This document shows, one piece after another, positions 54,128 to 64,000 of a stretch of 64,000 nt of DNA. A program made the position numbers and the translations under genes. Within the stretch, counting starts at the first letter, position 1. Every line of letters begins with the position of its first letter. Location of the stretch: contig NZ_JAJOZK010000003.1 in assembly GCF_022419185.1 (NCBI RefSeq), forward strand, positions 62,001 to 126,000, given 5' to 3'. The notes beneath the pieces were generated by a model. The model made no database searches, was not told the origin of the DNA, and saw nothing but the letters and a program-made list of their open reading frames with translations. This stretch comes from Thermomonas flagellata. GTDB lineage: Bacteria; Pseudomonadota; Gammaproteobacteria; Xanthomonadales; Xanthomonadaceae.

Positions 54128-54601
54128 ATGGACGCCCCGCTCGACCGCACCGACCGCCGCCTCTTGGCCGCCTTGCAGGACGATGCCCGCCTGACCGTGG
54201 CGGAGCTGGCTGAGCGGGTCGCGCTGTCGCCCTCGCCGTGCTGGCGGCGGGTGCGCCGGTTGGAGCAGGCCGGGGTGATCAGCGGCTACCACGCGCGGCT
54301 GGACGCCGGCCGCCTGGGCCTGGGCATCACCGCCTTCGTCAGCGTGGTGATGGGCAGCCACACCCGCGAGGTCGCGCGTGCGTTCGAGGCCGCGGTGCAG
54401 GACATCCCGGAGGTGATCGCCTGCCACAACGTGTCCGGCGAGTACGACTTCCTGCTCGAGGTGGTGGCGCCGGACCTGGCCGCCTACGGCGAATTCGCGC
54501 GCAGCGTGCTGCAGGCGCTGCCGGGGGTGCGCGCGCTGCACTCGAGCTTCGCCCTGAAGCCGATCAAGACCGCGCGCCGGCTGCCGATCCCCGGCGCCTA
54601 A
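54128..54601 (+). CDS. Lrp/AsnC family regulator, MdeR-like
   Basis: A 157-residue transcription factor. The N-terminal AsnC-type helix-turn-helix is [47 protein letters not shown]; the RAM ligand domain follows (about 70-150; [34 protein letters not shown]). Start at 54128 because the family motif begins within five residues. By analogy with pseudomonad mdeR it should activate mdeA in response to Met or its products; AsnC-like action on asnB is also conceivable. Confidence 0.9.
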   Translation: MDAPLDRTDRRLLAALQDDARLTVAELAERVALSPSPCWRRVRRLEQAGVISGYHARLDAGRLGLGITAFVSVVMGSHTREVARAFEAAVQDIPEVIACHNVSGEYDFLLEVVAPDLAAYGEFARSVLQALPGVRALHSSFALKPIKTARRLPIPGA

Positions 54602-54604
54602 GCC

Positions 54605-55735
54605 TCAGCCGAGCAGCAGGCGCTCGACCAGCGTGGCGTACAGCGCGGGCAGGCGCTCGAGGTCGGCCACCCGCACGTGTTCGTCGACCTGGTGGATGCT
54701 GGCGTTGACCGGGCCGATCTCGACGCACTGCGCGCCCAGCGGGGCGATGAAGCGCGCGTCGGAGGTGCCGCCGCCGGTGCTCTCCTCCGGCGGGTGGCCG
54801 GCGAACCCGGCGAGCACCGCGCGCGCGACCGCGCGCAGGCGACCTTCCGGGGTGTAGAACGGCTCGCCGCCGCGGTGCCAGTGCAGGGCGTAGTCCAGCC
54901 CGTGCGCGCGCAGCACCGCCTCGCATTCGGCTTCCAGCTGCTCCGCGCGCCAGTGCGGGTTGTAGCGAAGGTTGAACAGCACCGCGAGTTCGCCTGGGAT
55001 CACGTTGTTGGCACCGGTGCCGGCGTGCACGTTGCTGATCTGCAGGCTGGTCGGCGGGAACGATTCGTAGCCGTCGTCCCAGCGCCGGGCGGCCAGTTCC
55101 GCCAGCGCCGGCAGGGCCTGGTGGATCGGGTTGCGCGCCTTCTCCGGATAGGCCACGTGGCCCTGGATGCCGCGCACCGTCAGCGTGGCCGACAGCGTGC
55201 CGCGGCGGCCGACCCGCAGCAGGTCGCCCAGCATCTGCTTCGAGGACGGCTCGCCGGTGATGCACCAGTCGATGCGCTGGCCGCGTTCGCGCAGCACCTG
55301 CGCGACCTTGCGCACGCCGTCGATGGCCTCGCCCTCCTCGTCCGAGGTCAACAGCAGCGCGACTGTGCCCGGATGCGCCGGATGCGCGGCGACGAAGCGC
55401 TCCAGCGCCACCACGAAGGCCGCCACGCTGCCCTTCATGTCGGCGGCGCCGCGCCCGTACAGGCGGCCATCGCGCACTTCGGGAACGAACGGATCGCTGG
55501 CCCAGGCCGCGCGCGGGCCGGGCGGCACCACGTCGGTGTGGCCCAGCAGCAGCAGCACCGGGCCGCCGCGGCCGTGGCTCGCCCAGAGGTTGTCCACCGC
55601 CCCGAAACGCAAGTGTTCGACCGCGAACCCCGCAGCCTGCAGGCGCTGCGCGATCAACGCCTGGCAGCCGGCATCCTCCGGCGTCACCGACGGCCGCGCG
55701 ATGAGGTCCTGTGCCAGCGCCACGACCTCGCTCAT
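54605..55735 (-). CDS. dapE: Succinyl-diaminopimelate desuccinylase
   Basis: A 376-residue dinuclear zinc enzyme for lysine and peptidoglycan synthesis. Zinc and catalytic residues: H in [13 protein letters not shown] and E in [12 protein letters not shown] and [11 protein letters not shown], and terminal H in [10 protein letters not shown]. Start ATG overlaps the upstream small-gene stop. Follows the dapD group, which is on the same strand. Confidence 0.96.
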   Translation of the reverse strand: MSEVVALAQDLIARPSVTPEDAGCQALIAQRLQAAGFAVEHLRFGAVDNLWASHGRGGPVLLLLGHTDVVPPGPRAAWASDPFVPEVRDGRLYGRGAADMKGSVAAFVVALERFVAAHPAHPGTVALLLTSDEEGEAIDGVRKVAQVLRERGQRIDWCITGEPSSKQMLGDLLRVGRRGTLSATLTVRGIQGHVAYPEKARNPIHQALPALAELAARRWDDGYESFPPTSLQISNVHAGTGANNVIPGELAVLFNLRYNPHWRAEQLEAECEAVLRAHGLDYALHWHRGGEPFYTPEGRLRAVARAVLAGFAGHPPEESTGGGTSDARFIAPLGAQCVEIGPVNASIHQVDEHVRVADLERLPALYATLVERLLLG

Positions 55736-55974
55736 GTTTTGCTCCTGTCCGCTGCAGACCGGGCGTGCCGTCGCGCGTTGCGCGACGGCTGCCAGATCGC
55801 CATCAGTGCGGCGCCGATCAAGGCCCCGAAAAAGGCGACCCGCAGCTCCGGGCCGATGGTGTCGTGCCAGCCGAACAGCCATTCGCCGCCGGCCAGGGCC
55901 AGGAAGAAGCCCGCCACCGCACCTGCGCATGCGCCGAACACGCCTGCCGCGAGAATACGCAGCGCCGCCATCAT
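55732..55974 (-). CDS. Small membrane protein between ArsC-like gene and dapE
   Basis: An 80-residue protein with two hydrophobic segments (about 5-28 and 46-62) and a basic tail. Its start overlaps the ArsC-like stop and its stop overlaps dapE, so it is translationally coupled in the dap operon. Role unknown. Confidence 0.7.
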   Translation of the reverse strand: MMAALRILAAGVFGACAGAVAGFFLALAGGEWLFGWHDTIGPELRVAFFGALIGAALMAIWQPSRNARRHARSAADRSKT

Positions 55975-56327
55975 CCGATCCCGAACAGCTTCTTGAAGCC
56001 GTTGTCGGAAAAGCCCTGCGCGATGCGGCCATCGTCCAGCACCACCACCGGGCGCCGAATCAGCTGCGGGTATTCACGCAGCAAGAGCTTCCATTCGGCA
56101 TCGCTGCCGGGGGTCTTGCGGTGGGCGGGCAGCTGGCGCCAGGTGGTCGAGGACTTGTTGACGAGCGCGTCCCAGCCGCCGGCCGCATCCCGCCAGGCCA
56201 GCAGGGTCTCCGCCGGCTGCGGCTGCTCGCGGTAGTCCACGAACGCATGCGCCACGTCGAAGCGCTTGAGCCAGTTCTGCGCCTTCTTGCAGGTGTCGCA
56301 GGTCTTCAGTCCGTACAGGGTGACCAT
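55971..56327 (-). CDS. ArsC/Spx family reductase (YffB-like)
   Basis: A 118-residue thioredoxin-fold protein with [20 protein letters not shown], giving a C-x2-C motif, and the ArsC C-terminal [17 protein letters not shown]. coli yffB also precedes dapE. True arsenate reductase activity is doubtful; a thiol or glutathione role is likelier. Start ATG at 56327; a GTG four codons earlier overlaps dapD less well. Confidence 0.85.
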   Translation of the reverse strand: MVTLYGLKTCDTCKKAQNWLKRFDVAHAFVDYREQPQPAETLLAWRDAAGGWDALVNKSSTTWRQLPAHRKTPGSDAEWKLLLREYPQLIRRPVVVLDDGRIAQGFSDNGFKKLFGIG

Positions 56328-56335
56328 GTCCGCGC

Positions 56336-57264
<929 letters not shown>

Positions 57265-57268
<4 letters not shown>

Positions 57269-59898
57269 GTGGGGTCTCCGTCGATGACGGCCAGCAGGGC
57301 CCGGCGCAGGGCCTGCCGGCGCGATTCGTCGCGCAGCGGCGCGTCGTGCTGGTCGCTGATCTGGAACAGGTCCTCGGCGCGCTCGCCGAAGGTGGCGATG
57401 CGCGCATCGTGCACGCGCAGGCCGGCCTCGCGCAGCACCCGGCTGATGTCGGCCAGCAGGCCCGGGCGGTCGGTGCACACCAGCGACAGCTGGGTGCGGC
57501 CCTGCTCGGCATCGCCGAATTCGATCCGCGGCGCGATCCGGAAGTGCTTGAGGTGGCGCGGCGGGGCGCGCCGCGCCGGGCGCACGCGGTCGAGGTCGGC
57601 GCCGGCGAGCACCTCGCGCAGGCGCTGCGCCACCGCCTCCGGGTCCTGCCCGCGCTGGCCGTCGGCCGGCACCAGCTCGAAGCTGTCGACCACGGTCCCG
57701 CCCGGCGCATCCAACAGGCGCGCGCGCTGGATCGCCAGGCCCAGGCGGTCGAGGGTGGCCACGATCGCGGCGAACAGGCCGTCGCGGTCGGGGGCGCGCA
57801 CGAACACCTCCAGCGCGCCGGACTGCGCGGCGAGCGCGCGCGCGGCGACCCGCAGTTCGCCAGGGGCGGCCCCGCGCAGTTGCAGCGCCTGCCAGGCCAC
57901 CGCCTCGGCGCGGCTGCGCATGAACACCTGCGCCGGCAACAGCGCCAGCAGCCGGCGCTGCTCGTCCTCCCCCACTCCGGCCGCGGCCAGCGCGGCGCGG
58001 GCGGCGGCGCGCACCTCGGCGGCGCGCTCCGCGGCGGCCACCGGGTGCTCCAGCCCGCGCCGCAGCGCTTGCCGGGTCGCGTTGTACAGGTCCGCCAGCA
58101 GGCGGTCCTTCCACGCGTTCCACAGCTTGGGCGAGGTGCCGGCGATGTCGGCGCAGGTCAGCAGGTAGAGCAGGTCCAGCCGCTCGCGGTCGCCGACCTG
58201 GGCGGCGAAGCGGTGGATCACGTCGGGGTCGGCGATGTCCTGCTTCTGCGCGGTCATCGACATCAGCAGGTGCTTCTGCACCAGCCAGGCCACCAGCGCG
58301 GTGTCGGCCGGGGACAGCCCGTGCGCGGCGCAGAACGCGCGCGCGTCCACCGCGCCCAGCTCGGAATGGTCGCCGCCGCGGCCCTTGGCGATGTCGTGGA
58401 ACAGCCCCGCCAGCAGCAGCAGCTCCGGCTTGCGCAGCCGCGGCCACACGTCGTGCGCGATCGAGAAGCGCGGATCCGGCTGGCCGCCGGCGAAGCCCTC
58501 CAGGTTGCGCAGCACCATCAGGGTGTGCTGGTCCACGGTGTAGACGTGGAACAGGTCGAACTGCATGCGCCCGCTGACCCGCGCGAACGCCGGGATCCAG
58601 CGCCCGAGCACGCCCAGGCGCGCCATCCGCTCCAGCGTGCGCACCGGCTGCGGCCCGCGCAGCAGGTCCATGAAGCGCGCGCGCAGCGCCGCCGGCGCGG
58701 CCTCGTAAGCCGGGATCTCCGGCAGCAGCTGCGCCAGCGCGCGTGCAGTCTGGGTGTGCAGGCCGCGCAGGCCGGGATCGGCCGCCCACGCCGCGAACAG
58801 GGCAAACACGTGTGCCGGGTCCGCGGCCAGCCAGTCCGGCCGGCGCACCGCGAGGTAACCGCGCCGGCGCTCGAAGTCGGCGTCGATCGGCTCCGGCGCC
58901 GTGCTGCCCTCGAAATGCTCCTCGAACCGCTGCAGCAGGCGCTCGTCGATCCGGCGCACCACCGCGGCGCTGCAGTAGAACGCCTGCATCATCTGCTCCA
59001 CGCCCAGCGCATCGGCGTCGTCGCGGTAGCCCAGGCGCGCGGCCAGCGCCTTCTGGTGGTCGAAGCGCAGGCGCTCCTCGCGGCGCCCGGCCACCAGGTG
59101 CAGGCCGAAGCGCAGCCGCATCAGCAGCTGGCGCTCGCGCTCCAGCGCCTGCGCCTCGTCCGCCCCGAGGTGGCCGAGTGCGACCAGCGGCCCCAGCTCG
59201 CGCACGCCGAAACTGCGCAGCGCCAGCCAGCCCAGGGTGTGCAGGTCGCGCAGCCCACCCGGGCCGTCCTTCAGGTTGGGCTCGAGGTTGTCGGAGGTGT
59301 CGCCGAAGCGCGCGTGGCGCAGGCGCTGCTCCTCGCGCTTGGCGAGGAAGAAGTCGCGCGCCGGCCACACCCGCTCCGGCGCGATCGCCGCCTGCAGGGC
59401 CGCGACTGCGGCGGCGTCCGCCTGCAGCGGGCGCGCCTCCAGCAGCGCGGTCAGCACGGTCTGGTCGGCGGCCGCGGCGGTGCATTCCTGCGCCGAGCGC
59501 AGCGCCTGGCTGGCGGCCAGCCCGGCATCCCACAGCAGCGCGTGCAGGCGCGCCAGCGCCCCGGCCTGCGCCCGCTGCGCCGGCGCTTCGGCCAGCACCA
59601 GCAGGTCGACGTCGGATTGCGGGTACAACTCGCCGCGGCCGTAGCCGCCGACCGCGAACAGCGCCAGTCCGGCCTCGCCGTCCGGCAGGCAGCGCCGCCA
59701 GGCACCGGCGACGATTGCATCCACCGTGCGTGCGCGCAGCGCGACCAGGCGCTCCACCGGCTCGCCGGCGTCGAACCGGCGCGCCAGCCGCGCGTCGGCC
59801 TGGGCCAGGGTCTCGCGCGCCTGCGCCGCCCACGCGGCATCGCCGTCGGTCCCGGCGGGAAGGGCGGCGGCCGCGGCGGGGACGGCGTCCGCCTGCAT
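57265..59898 (-). CDS. glnD: PII uridylyltransferase/uridylyl-removing enzyme
   Basis: An 877-residue nitrogen sensor that modifies PII proteins according to glutamine. N-terminal nucleotidyltransferase with [19 protein letters not shown], helical linker, HD domain [22 protein letters not shown], and two C-terminal ACT domains ([45 protein letters not shown]). Start ATG lies 2 bp after the map stop; stop overlaps dapD. Confidence 0.96.
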
Positions 59899-59900
59899 GC

Positions 59901-60677
59901 TCACAACTCGTTGTCGTCGCCGGGCAGGCGGGTCAGGATCTCCACCCCGTCGCGGGTGACCGCCACGGTGTGCTCCCACTGCGCCGACAGCTTGCGGTCC
60001 TTGGTGACCACCGTCCAGCCGTCCGGCAGCAGGCGGGTGTGCCGGCTGCCCTCGTTGATCATCGGCTCGATGGTGAAGGTCATGCCCTCCTGCAGCACCA
60101 GGCCCTCGCCCGGGCGGCCGTAGTGCAGCACCTGCGGGTCGTCGTGGTAGACCTTGCCGATGCCGTGCCCGCAGTACTCGCGCACCACGCTGAAGCGCTG
60201 CGATTCGGCGTAGCTCTGGATGGCGTGGCCGACATCGCCCAGGGTCGCGCCGGGACGCACCGCGCGGATGCCGCGGAACATCGCCTCGCGAGTGACCTCG
60301 ACCAGCCGCCGCGCCATCACCGAAGGCGTGCCGACGAAGTACATGCGGCTGGTGTCGCCGTGCCAGCCGTCCTTGATCACGGTCACGTCGATGTTGAGGA
60401 TGTCGCCCTCGCGCAGCACCTTGCTCGGGCTGGGGATGCCGTGGCAGATCACGTTGTTGACCGAGGTGCACACGGTCTTGGGGTAGCCGCGGTAGCCGAC
60501 ATTGGCCGGGATCGCGCCCTGCACGTTCACGATGTGGTCGTGGCAGATGCGGTCCAGCTCCTCGGTGGTGACCCCCGGCTTCACGTACGGCGCGACCACC
60601 TGCAGCACCTCGGCGGCCAGGCGGCCGGCTTCGCGCATCTTCTCGATCTCGGCCGGGGTCTTCAGGTGGATGTTCAT
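59901..60677 (-). CDS. map: Methionine aminopeptidase type I
   Basis: A 258-residue enzyme removing initiator Met. Metal ligands are visible: D in [12 protein letters not shown] in [11 protein letters not shown] in [12 protein letters not shown] in IEPMINEG and E in [10 protein letters not shown] in ICHGIPS is the substrate-side His. Start at 60677 ([18 protein letters not shown]). Divergent from rpsB, as in many proteobacteria, and followed by glnD. Confidence 0.97.
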   Translation of the reverse strand: MNIHLKTPAEIEKMREAGRLAAEVLQVVAPYVKPGVTTEELDRICHDHIVNVQGAIPANVGYRGYPKTVCTSVNNVICHGIPSPSKVLREGDILNIDVTVIKDGWHGDTSRMYFVGTPSVMARRLVEVTREAMFRGIRAVRPGATLGDVGHAIQSYAESQRFSVVREYCGHGIGKVYHDDPQVLHYGRPGEGLVLQEGMTFTIEPMINEGSRHTRLLPDGWTVVTKDRKLSAQWEHTVAVTRDGVEILTRLPGDDNEL

Positions 60678-60695
60678 GCGCCGATTATCGCGCAT

Positions 60696-60724
60696 TTGCC
60701 CGCGCCCGGGGCCGCGGCTATACT
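60696..60724 (+). promoter_or_regulatory. Probable rpsB promoter
   Basis: TTGCCC (60696-60701), 17-base spacer, TATACT (60719-60724). Transcription would start near 60731, giving a 185-base leader before rpsB. Confidence 0.72.
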
Positions 60725-60730
60725 TCACAA

Positions 60731-60915
60731 GCTTTTTAGCCGCCACGCCGGGCGCACCGGCGAATCCACACCCACCGGCAACCCCTGCTCCGGGGTGCCT
60801 GCGCAAGCAGGTTCGGCAGCAGTGACGGTGGGGAGGCCCAACCCCGGAACCTGCGCCCGCCCGCGCGGACGCACCGCCCATGCCCGGCGGCCGGTTCCCC
60901 TTCCGGAGACATGCA
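60731..60915 (+). promoter_or_regulatory. rpsB: Structured rpsB leader, possible S2 autoregulatory site
   Basis: The leader is long for a short intergenic gap and can fold: GGCAACCCC with GGGGTGCC around 60777-60800, and CCTGC-GCAA-GCAGG at about 60799-60812. CCGGGGT (60791-60797) can instead pair with AACCCCGG (60841-60848), so two alternatives compete. rpsB leaders in gammaproteobacteria are known S2 targets; whether this one works that way is inference. Confidence 0.45.
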
Positions 60916-61701
60916 ATGCCCCAGATCACCATGCGCCAGATGCTGGAAGCCGGCGTCCACTTCGGCCACCAGACCCGCTACTGGAACCCGAAGATGGCCC
61001 CGTACATCTTCGGCGCGCGCGGCAAGATCCACATCATCAACCTCGAGAAGACCGTCCCGCTGTTCAACGACGCGATGAACTTCATCAGCGGCGTGGCCCA
61101 GAAGCGCGGCATCGTGCTGTTCGTCGGCACCAAGCGCAGCGCGCGCGACGCGATCAAGGAAGAGGCCGAGCGCTGCGGCATGCCGTACATGACCCAGCGC
61201 TGGCTGGGCGGCACCCTGACCAACTTCGCCACCGTGAAGAAGTCGGTCGCGCGCCTGAAGGAGCTGGAGGCCGCCGAGACCGACGGCACCTTCCAGAAGC
61301 TGGTCAAGCACGAGGTGATGGCGCTGCGCCGCGAGCGCGAGAAGCTCGAGGCCAGCCTCGGCGGCATCAAGGACATGCAGCGCCTGCCCGACGCGCTGTT
61401 CGTGATCGACATCGGCCACGAGGACATCGCGGTCAAGGAAGCCAAGAAGCTGGGCATCCCGGTGGTGGCGGTGGTCGACACCAACTACGACCCGGCGCTG
61501 GTGGACTACGCCATCCCGGGCAATGACGACGCCATCCGCGCGGTGCAGCTGTACGCCCGCGCCGCCGCCGACGCGGTGCTGGAGGGCAAGGCCGCGGCGC
61601 CGTCCGCCGCGGTGGTGCGCGAGGACGAGTTCGTCGCCGTGGCCGAGGCCGCCGAGGGCGAGGACAAGAAGCCCGCGCGCCGCGCCCGCAAGGCCGACTG
61701 A
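60916..61701 (+). CDS. rpsB: 30S ribosomal protein S2
   Basis: A 261-residue ribosomal protein. [49 protein letters not shown] and [12 protein letters not shown] are family signatures. An acidic and Lys/Arg tail ends it. An ATG five bases upstream (60911) is out of frame. tsf follows after a GC hairpin. Confidence 0.98.
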   Translation: MPQITMRQMLEAGVHFGHQTRYWNPKMAPYIFGARGKIHIINLEKTVPLFNDAMNFISGVAQKRGIVLFVGTKRSARDAIKEEAERCGMPYMTQRWLGGTLTNFATVKKSVARLKELEAAETDGTFQKLVKHEVMALRREREKLEASLGGIKDMQRLPDALFVIDIGHEDIAVKEAKKLGIPVVAVVDTNYDPALVDYAIPGNDDAIRAVQLYARAAADAVLEGKAAAPSAAVVREDEFVAVAEAAEGEDKKPARRARKAD

Positions 61702-61722
61702 CGCGGCTTCATGCCGCGGTCA

Positions 61723-61750
61723 CGCGGCCGCGCGATCCTGCGCGGCCGCG
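61723..61750 (+). terminator. Hairpin between rpsB and tsf
   Basis: An 11-bp perfect stem around a 6-base loop, CGCGGCCGCGC-GATCCT-GCGCGGCCGCG. No T run follows. It probably lets part of the transcription continue into tsf, as in other rpsB-tsf operons. Confidence 0.55.
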
Positions 61751-61826
61751 CCATCCACCCCCAGGCCGGCGCTGCCGGGCGCCGCTCGGCGCCGCCACGT
61801 CGGCCCACCACACCCCGAGGTCACCC

Positions 61827-62705
61827 ATGGCAGAGATCACCGCTTCCCTGGTCAAGGAACTGCGCGAGCGCACCGGCGCCGGCATGATGGAATGCAAGAA
61901 GGCGCTCACCCAGAACGACGGCGACATCGACGCCGCCGCCGAATGGCTGCGCAAGCAGGGCCTGGCCAAGGCCGACAAGAAGGCCAGCCGCGTCGCCGCC
62001 GAGGGCCGCATCGCGCTGGCCCAGGACGGCGGCAAGGCGGTGCTGGTCGAGGTCAACTCCGAGACCGACTTCGTCGCCAACGATGCCAACTTCAAGGCCT
62101 TCGCCGACGCGGTGGCGCAGGCCGCGCTCAGCTCCGGCGCGGGCGACGTCGAGGCCCTGAAGGCCGCCACGCTGGCCAGCGGCGAGAGCGTCGAGGAAGG
62201 CCGCGCGGCCGCGGTCGCCAAGCTCGGCGAGAACATCCAGGTGCGCCGCCTGGTCCGCATCGACAGCGCCCACAACGTGGCCGCCTACGTGCACGGCGGC
62301 AAGATCGGCGTGCTGGTCGAGGTCGCCGGCGGCGACGCCGACTTCGCGCGCGGGGTGGCCATGCACGTGGCCGCCATGAACCCGCCCTACAACAAGCAGG
62401 CGGACGTGCCGGCCGAGTTCATCGCCAAGGAGAAGGAGATCGAGCTGGCGAAGATGAGCGAGAAGGACCGCGCCAAGCCGGCCGAGATCCTGGAGAAGAT
62501 CATCAGCGGCAAGCTGGCCAAGATCGTCAACGAGGTCAGCCTGTACGGCCAGCCGTACGTGCTCAACACCGACCAGACCGTGGAGCAGGCGGCCAAGGCC
62601 GCCGGCGCCGACGTGCTCGGCTTCACCCGTCTGGTGGTCGGCGAGGGCATCGAAAAGCCGGTCGAGGACTACGCCGCGGAAGTGGCCAAGGCCATGCAGG
62701 TCTGA
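61827..62705 (+). CDS. tsf: Elongation factor Ts
   Basis: A 292-residue EF-Tu nucleotide exchange factor. Family start [27 protein letters not shown] with the UBA-like domain, the TDFVAN motif ([14 protein letters not shown]), and the C-terminal module [23 protein letters not shown] lies 8 bp upstream. Confidence 0.98.
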   Translation: MAEITASLVKELRERTGAGMMECKKALTQNDGDIDAAAEWLRKQGLAKADKKASRVAAEGRIALAQDGGKAVLVEVNSETDFVANDANFKAFADAVAQAALSSGAGDVEALKAATLASGESVEEGRAAAVAKLGENIQVRRLVRIDSAHNVAAYVHGGKIGVLVEVAGGDADFARGVAMHVAAMNPPYNKQADVPAEFIAKEKEIELAKMSEKDRAKPAEILEKIISGKLAKIVNEVSLYGQPYVLNTDQTVEQAAKAAGADVLGFTRLVVGEGIEKPVEDYAAEVAKAMQV

Positions 62706-62734
62706 CCCTTCGGGCGATAGCGCAAGACACCCGG

Positions 62735-62761
62735 GAAAACCCGCCGCGAGGCGGGTTTTTC
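62735..62761 (+). terminator. Rho-independent terminator after tsf
   Basis: AAAACCCGCC-GCGA-GGCGGGTTTTT: GC stem with a T run, 30 bp after the tsf stop. Ends the rpsB-tsf transcript before pyrH. Confidence 0.93.
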
Positions 62762-62805
62762 CGTTCCGCCGCAGCGCCGCGACTGCCGCGCCGGCGGGCT
62801 TCCGC

Positions 62806-62811
62806 TAGAAT
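62806..62811 (+). promoter_or_regulatory. Possible pyrH -10 element
   Basis: TAGAAT lies 27 bp before the pyrH start and downstream of a terminator, so a promoter is needed here. The -35 position holds only a weak CTGCCG. Confidence 0.45.
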
Positions 62812-62838
62812 TTCGCCGTTTGCCAGCCGGAGCCCGCC

Positions 62839-63558
62839 ATGTCCGCCCTCGCCTACCGCCGCGTCCTGCTCAAACTGTCCGGCGAGGCGCTGATGGGGGA
62901 GGAGGACTACGGCATCGATCCCAAGGTGCTTGATCGCCTCGCGCGCGAGGTGATCGAGGCGCGCGAGGCCGGCGCCGAGATCGCGCTGGTGATCGGCGGC
63001 GGCAACATCTTCCGCGGCGCCGGGCTGGCGGCCGCCGGCATGGACCGCGTCACCGGCGACCAGATGGGCATGCTGGCCACCGTGATCAATGCGCTGGCGA
63101 TGCAGGACGCGCTGGAGAAGCTCGGCGCCAAGTGCCGGGTGATGAGCGCGATCAAGATCAACGACGTGTGCGAGGACTACATCCGCCGCCGCGCCGTGCG
63201 CCACCTCGAGAAGGGCCGGATCACCATCTTCGCGGCCGGCACCGGCAACCCGTTCTTCACCACCGACTCCGGCGCCGCGCTGCGCGCGATCGAGATCGGC
63301 GCCGACCTGCTGCTGAAGGCGACCAAGGTGGACGGGGTGTACGACAAGGACCCCAAGAAGCATGCAGACGCCGTCCGCTTCGACGCGCTGCGCTACGACG
63401 AGGTGATCGCGCGCGACCTGCAGGTGATGGACACCGCCGCGTTCGCGCTCTGCCGCGACGCCGGGCTGCCGCTGCGGATCTTCGACATGGCCCAGCCCGG
63501 GGTGCTGCTGCGGATCCTGCGCGGCGAGCCGGTCGGCACCCTGGTCCACGCCGGCTGA
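62839..63558 (+). CDS. pyrH: UMP kinase
   Basis: A 239-residue amino-acid-kinase-fold enzyme making [47 protein letters not shown] and [16 protein letters not shown] are diagnostic. CCGGAG seven bases upstream of the ATG. Placed after rpsB-tsf, the usual order. Confidence 0.98.
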   Translation: MSALAYRRVLLKLSGEALMGEEDYGIDPKVLDRLAREVIEAREAGAEIALVIGGGNIFRGAGLAAAGMDRVTGDQMGMLATVINALAMQDALEKLGAKCRVMSAIKINDVCEDYIRRRAVRHLEKGRITIFAAGTGNPFFTTDSGAALRAIEIGADLLLKATKVDGVYDKDPKKHADAVRFDALRYDEVIARDLQVMDTAAFALCRDAGLPLRIFDMAQPGVLLRILRGEPVGTLVHAG

Positions 63559-63625
63559 GCGCCCCGCCGCCACGACGCCCGCCGCCGTAATAGTGTCCGC
63601 GCGCGGCGCATGGCAGGCTGCGCGC

Positions 63626-64000
63626 ATGCACGGCCACCACCACGCCCACGACGCGACCCGCGCCTTCGCCTGGGTCACCCTGCTCAACCTCGCCTACACC
63701 GCGGTCGAGGCCGGCTACGGCTTCGCCACCGGGTCGCTGGCGCTGCTGTCGGACGCGCTGCACAACGCCGGCGATGTGCTCGGCCTCGGTCTGGCCTGGG
63801 CCGCCGCGGCGCTCGCCCAGCGCGCGCCGACCGCCCGCCACACCTACGGCTGGCGGCGCGCGACCCTGCTCGCCCCGCTCGCCAATGCGGTGGTGCTGGT
63901 CGGCTTCTCCGGCGCCCTCGGGTGGGAGGCGCTGCGCCGCTTCGCCGCGCCGCCGCAGGTGCCCGGCGCCACGGTGATGGTGGTGGCCGCGATCGGGATC
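63626..64000 (+). CDS. Cation diffusion facilitator transporter, 3' end missing
   Basis: First 125 residues of a metal exporter of the CDF family. A His-rich start (MHGHHHAHD) precedes membrane segments; SLALLSDALHNAGDVLGLGLAW carries the HxxxD metal-binding motif of segment 2, and RHTYGWRRATLLAPLANA follows. The window ends inside the gene. Zinc or similar divalent metal is the likely substrate. Confidence 0.9.
   Translation, partial: MHGHHHAHDATRAFAWVTLLNLAYTAVEAGYGFATGSLALLSDALHNAGDVLGLGLAWAAAALAQRAPTARHTYGWRRATLLAPLANAVVLVGFSGALGWEALRRFAAPPQVPGATVMVVAAIGI

Noticed and set aside
60731-60915. TPP or cobalamin riboswitch in the rpsB leader
   Set aside because: The needed box motifs and spacing are not present, and rpsB is not a known target of these riboswitches.

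Overview
The window is about 72% GC by eye, densely coded and free of mobile elements. Gene content and order point to a gammaproteobacterium of the Xanthomonadaceae (Lysobacter/Luteimonas/Thermomonas-like): pstSCAB-phoU beside an OprP-type porin, ccoNOQP-GHIS beside fnr/hemN, rnr-rlmB, map-glnD-dapD-dapE, and rpsB-tsf-pyrH. This placement is inference from gene families, not from a search. Both ends are cut: nth at the left and a cation efflux gene at the right.

Layout. 1-12.7 kb is a phosphate-starvation block: a secreted TonB-domain protein, a prolyl-4-hydroxylase-like oxygenase, a beta-helix lipoprotein followed by a TonB-dependent receptor, an OprO/P-like porin and pstSCAB-phoU. Four intergenic regions carry TGTCA(T/C) half-sites with the 11-bp period of a PhoB box, so the block looks like one Pho regulon covering outer membrane, periplasm and inner membrane. 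12.7-14.8 kb is an hvfABC/bufferin-type RiPP operon whose Cys-rich precursor also carries two EF-hands. 14.8-19.3 kb holds RNA genes (rnt, rlmB, rnr, tRNA-Leu). 19.5-27.3 kb is one operon of PepSY protein, two-component system and tripartite RND efflux pump. 27.3-30.5 kb is a redox/sulfur group (TSUP permease, Blh-type phosphatase, 1-Cys peroxiredoxin, divergent OxyR-like regulator). 30.6-36.5 kb is mixed, including a TonB lipoprotein, arsC, an Lgt-like/TlpA fusion, parC and tpm. 36.6-47.9 kb is the microaerobic block: hemN, fnr and the complete cbb3 oxidase structural and assembly clusters, with perfect FNR boxes before hemN and ccoN. 48-54.6 kb contains a penicillin-acylase-family hydrolase, asnB, and methionine gamma-lyase with a divergent Lrp-type regulator. 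54.6-64 kb is housekeeping (dapE, dapD, glnD, map, rpsB, tsf, pyrH, CDF transporter).

The most notable observations are: (1) a short reading frame upstream of asnB with four Asn codons in six, followed by a strong hairpin, which looks like an asparagine attenuator; (2) the EF-hand/EGKCG hybrid RiPP precursor with its HvfB and HvfC partners; (3) the array of Pho boxes tying a TonB receptor, a beta-helix lipoprotein and a TonB-domain protein to pst; (4) an OxyR-like regulator lacking the second redox cysteine; (5) a perfect C5G5 palindrome over the probable fnr promoter.
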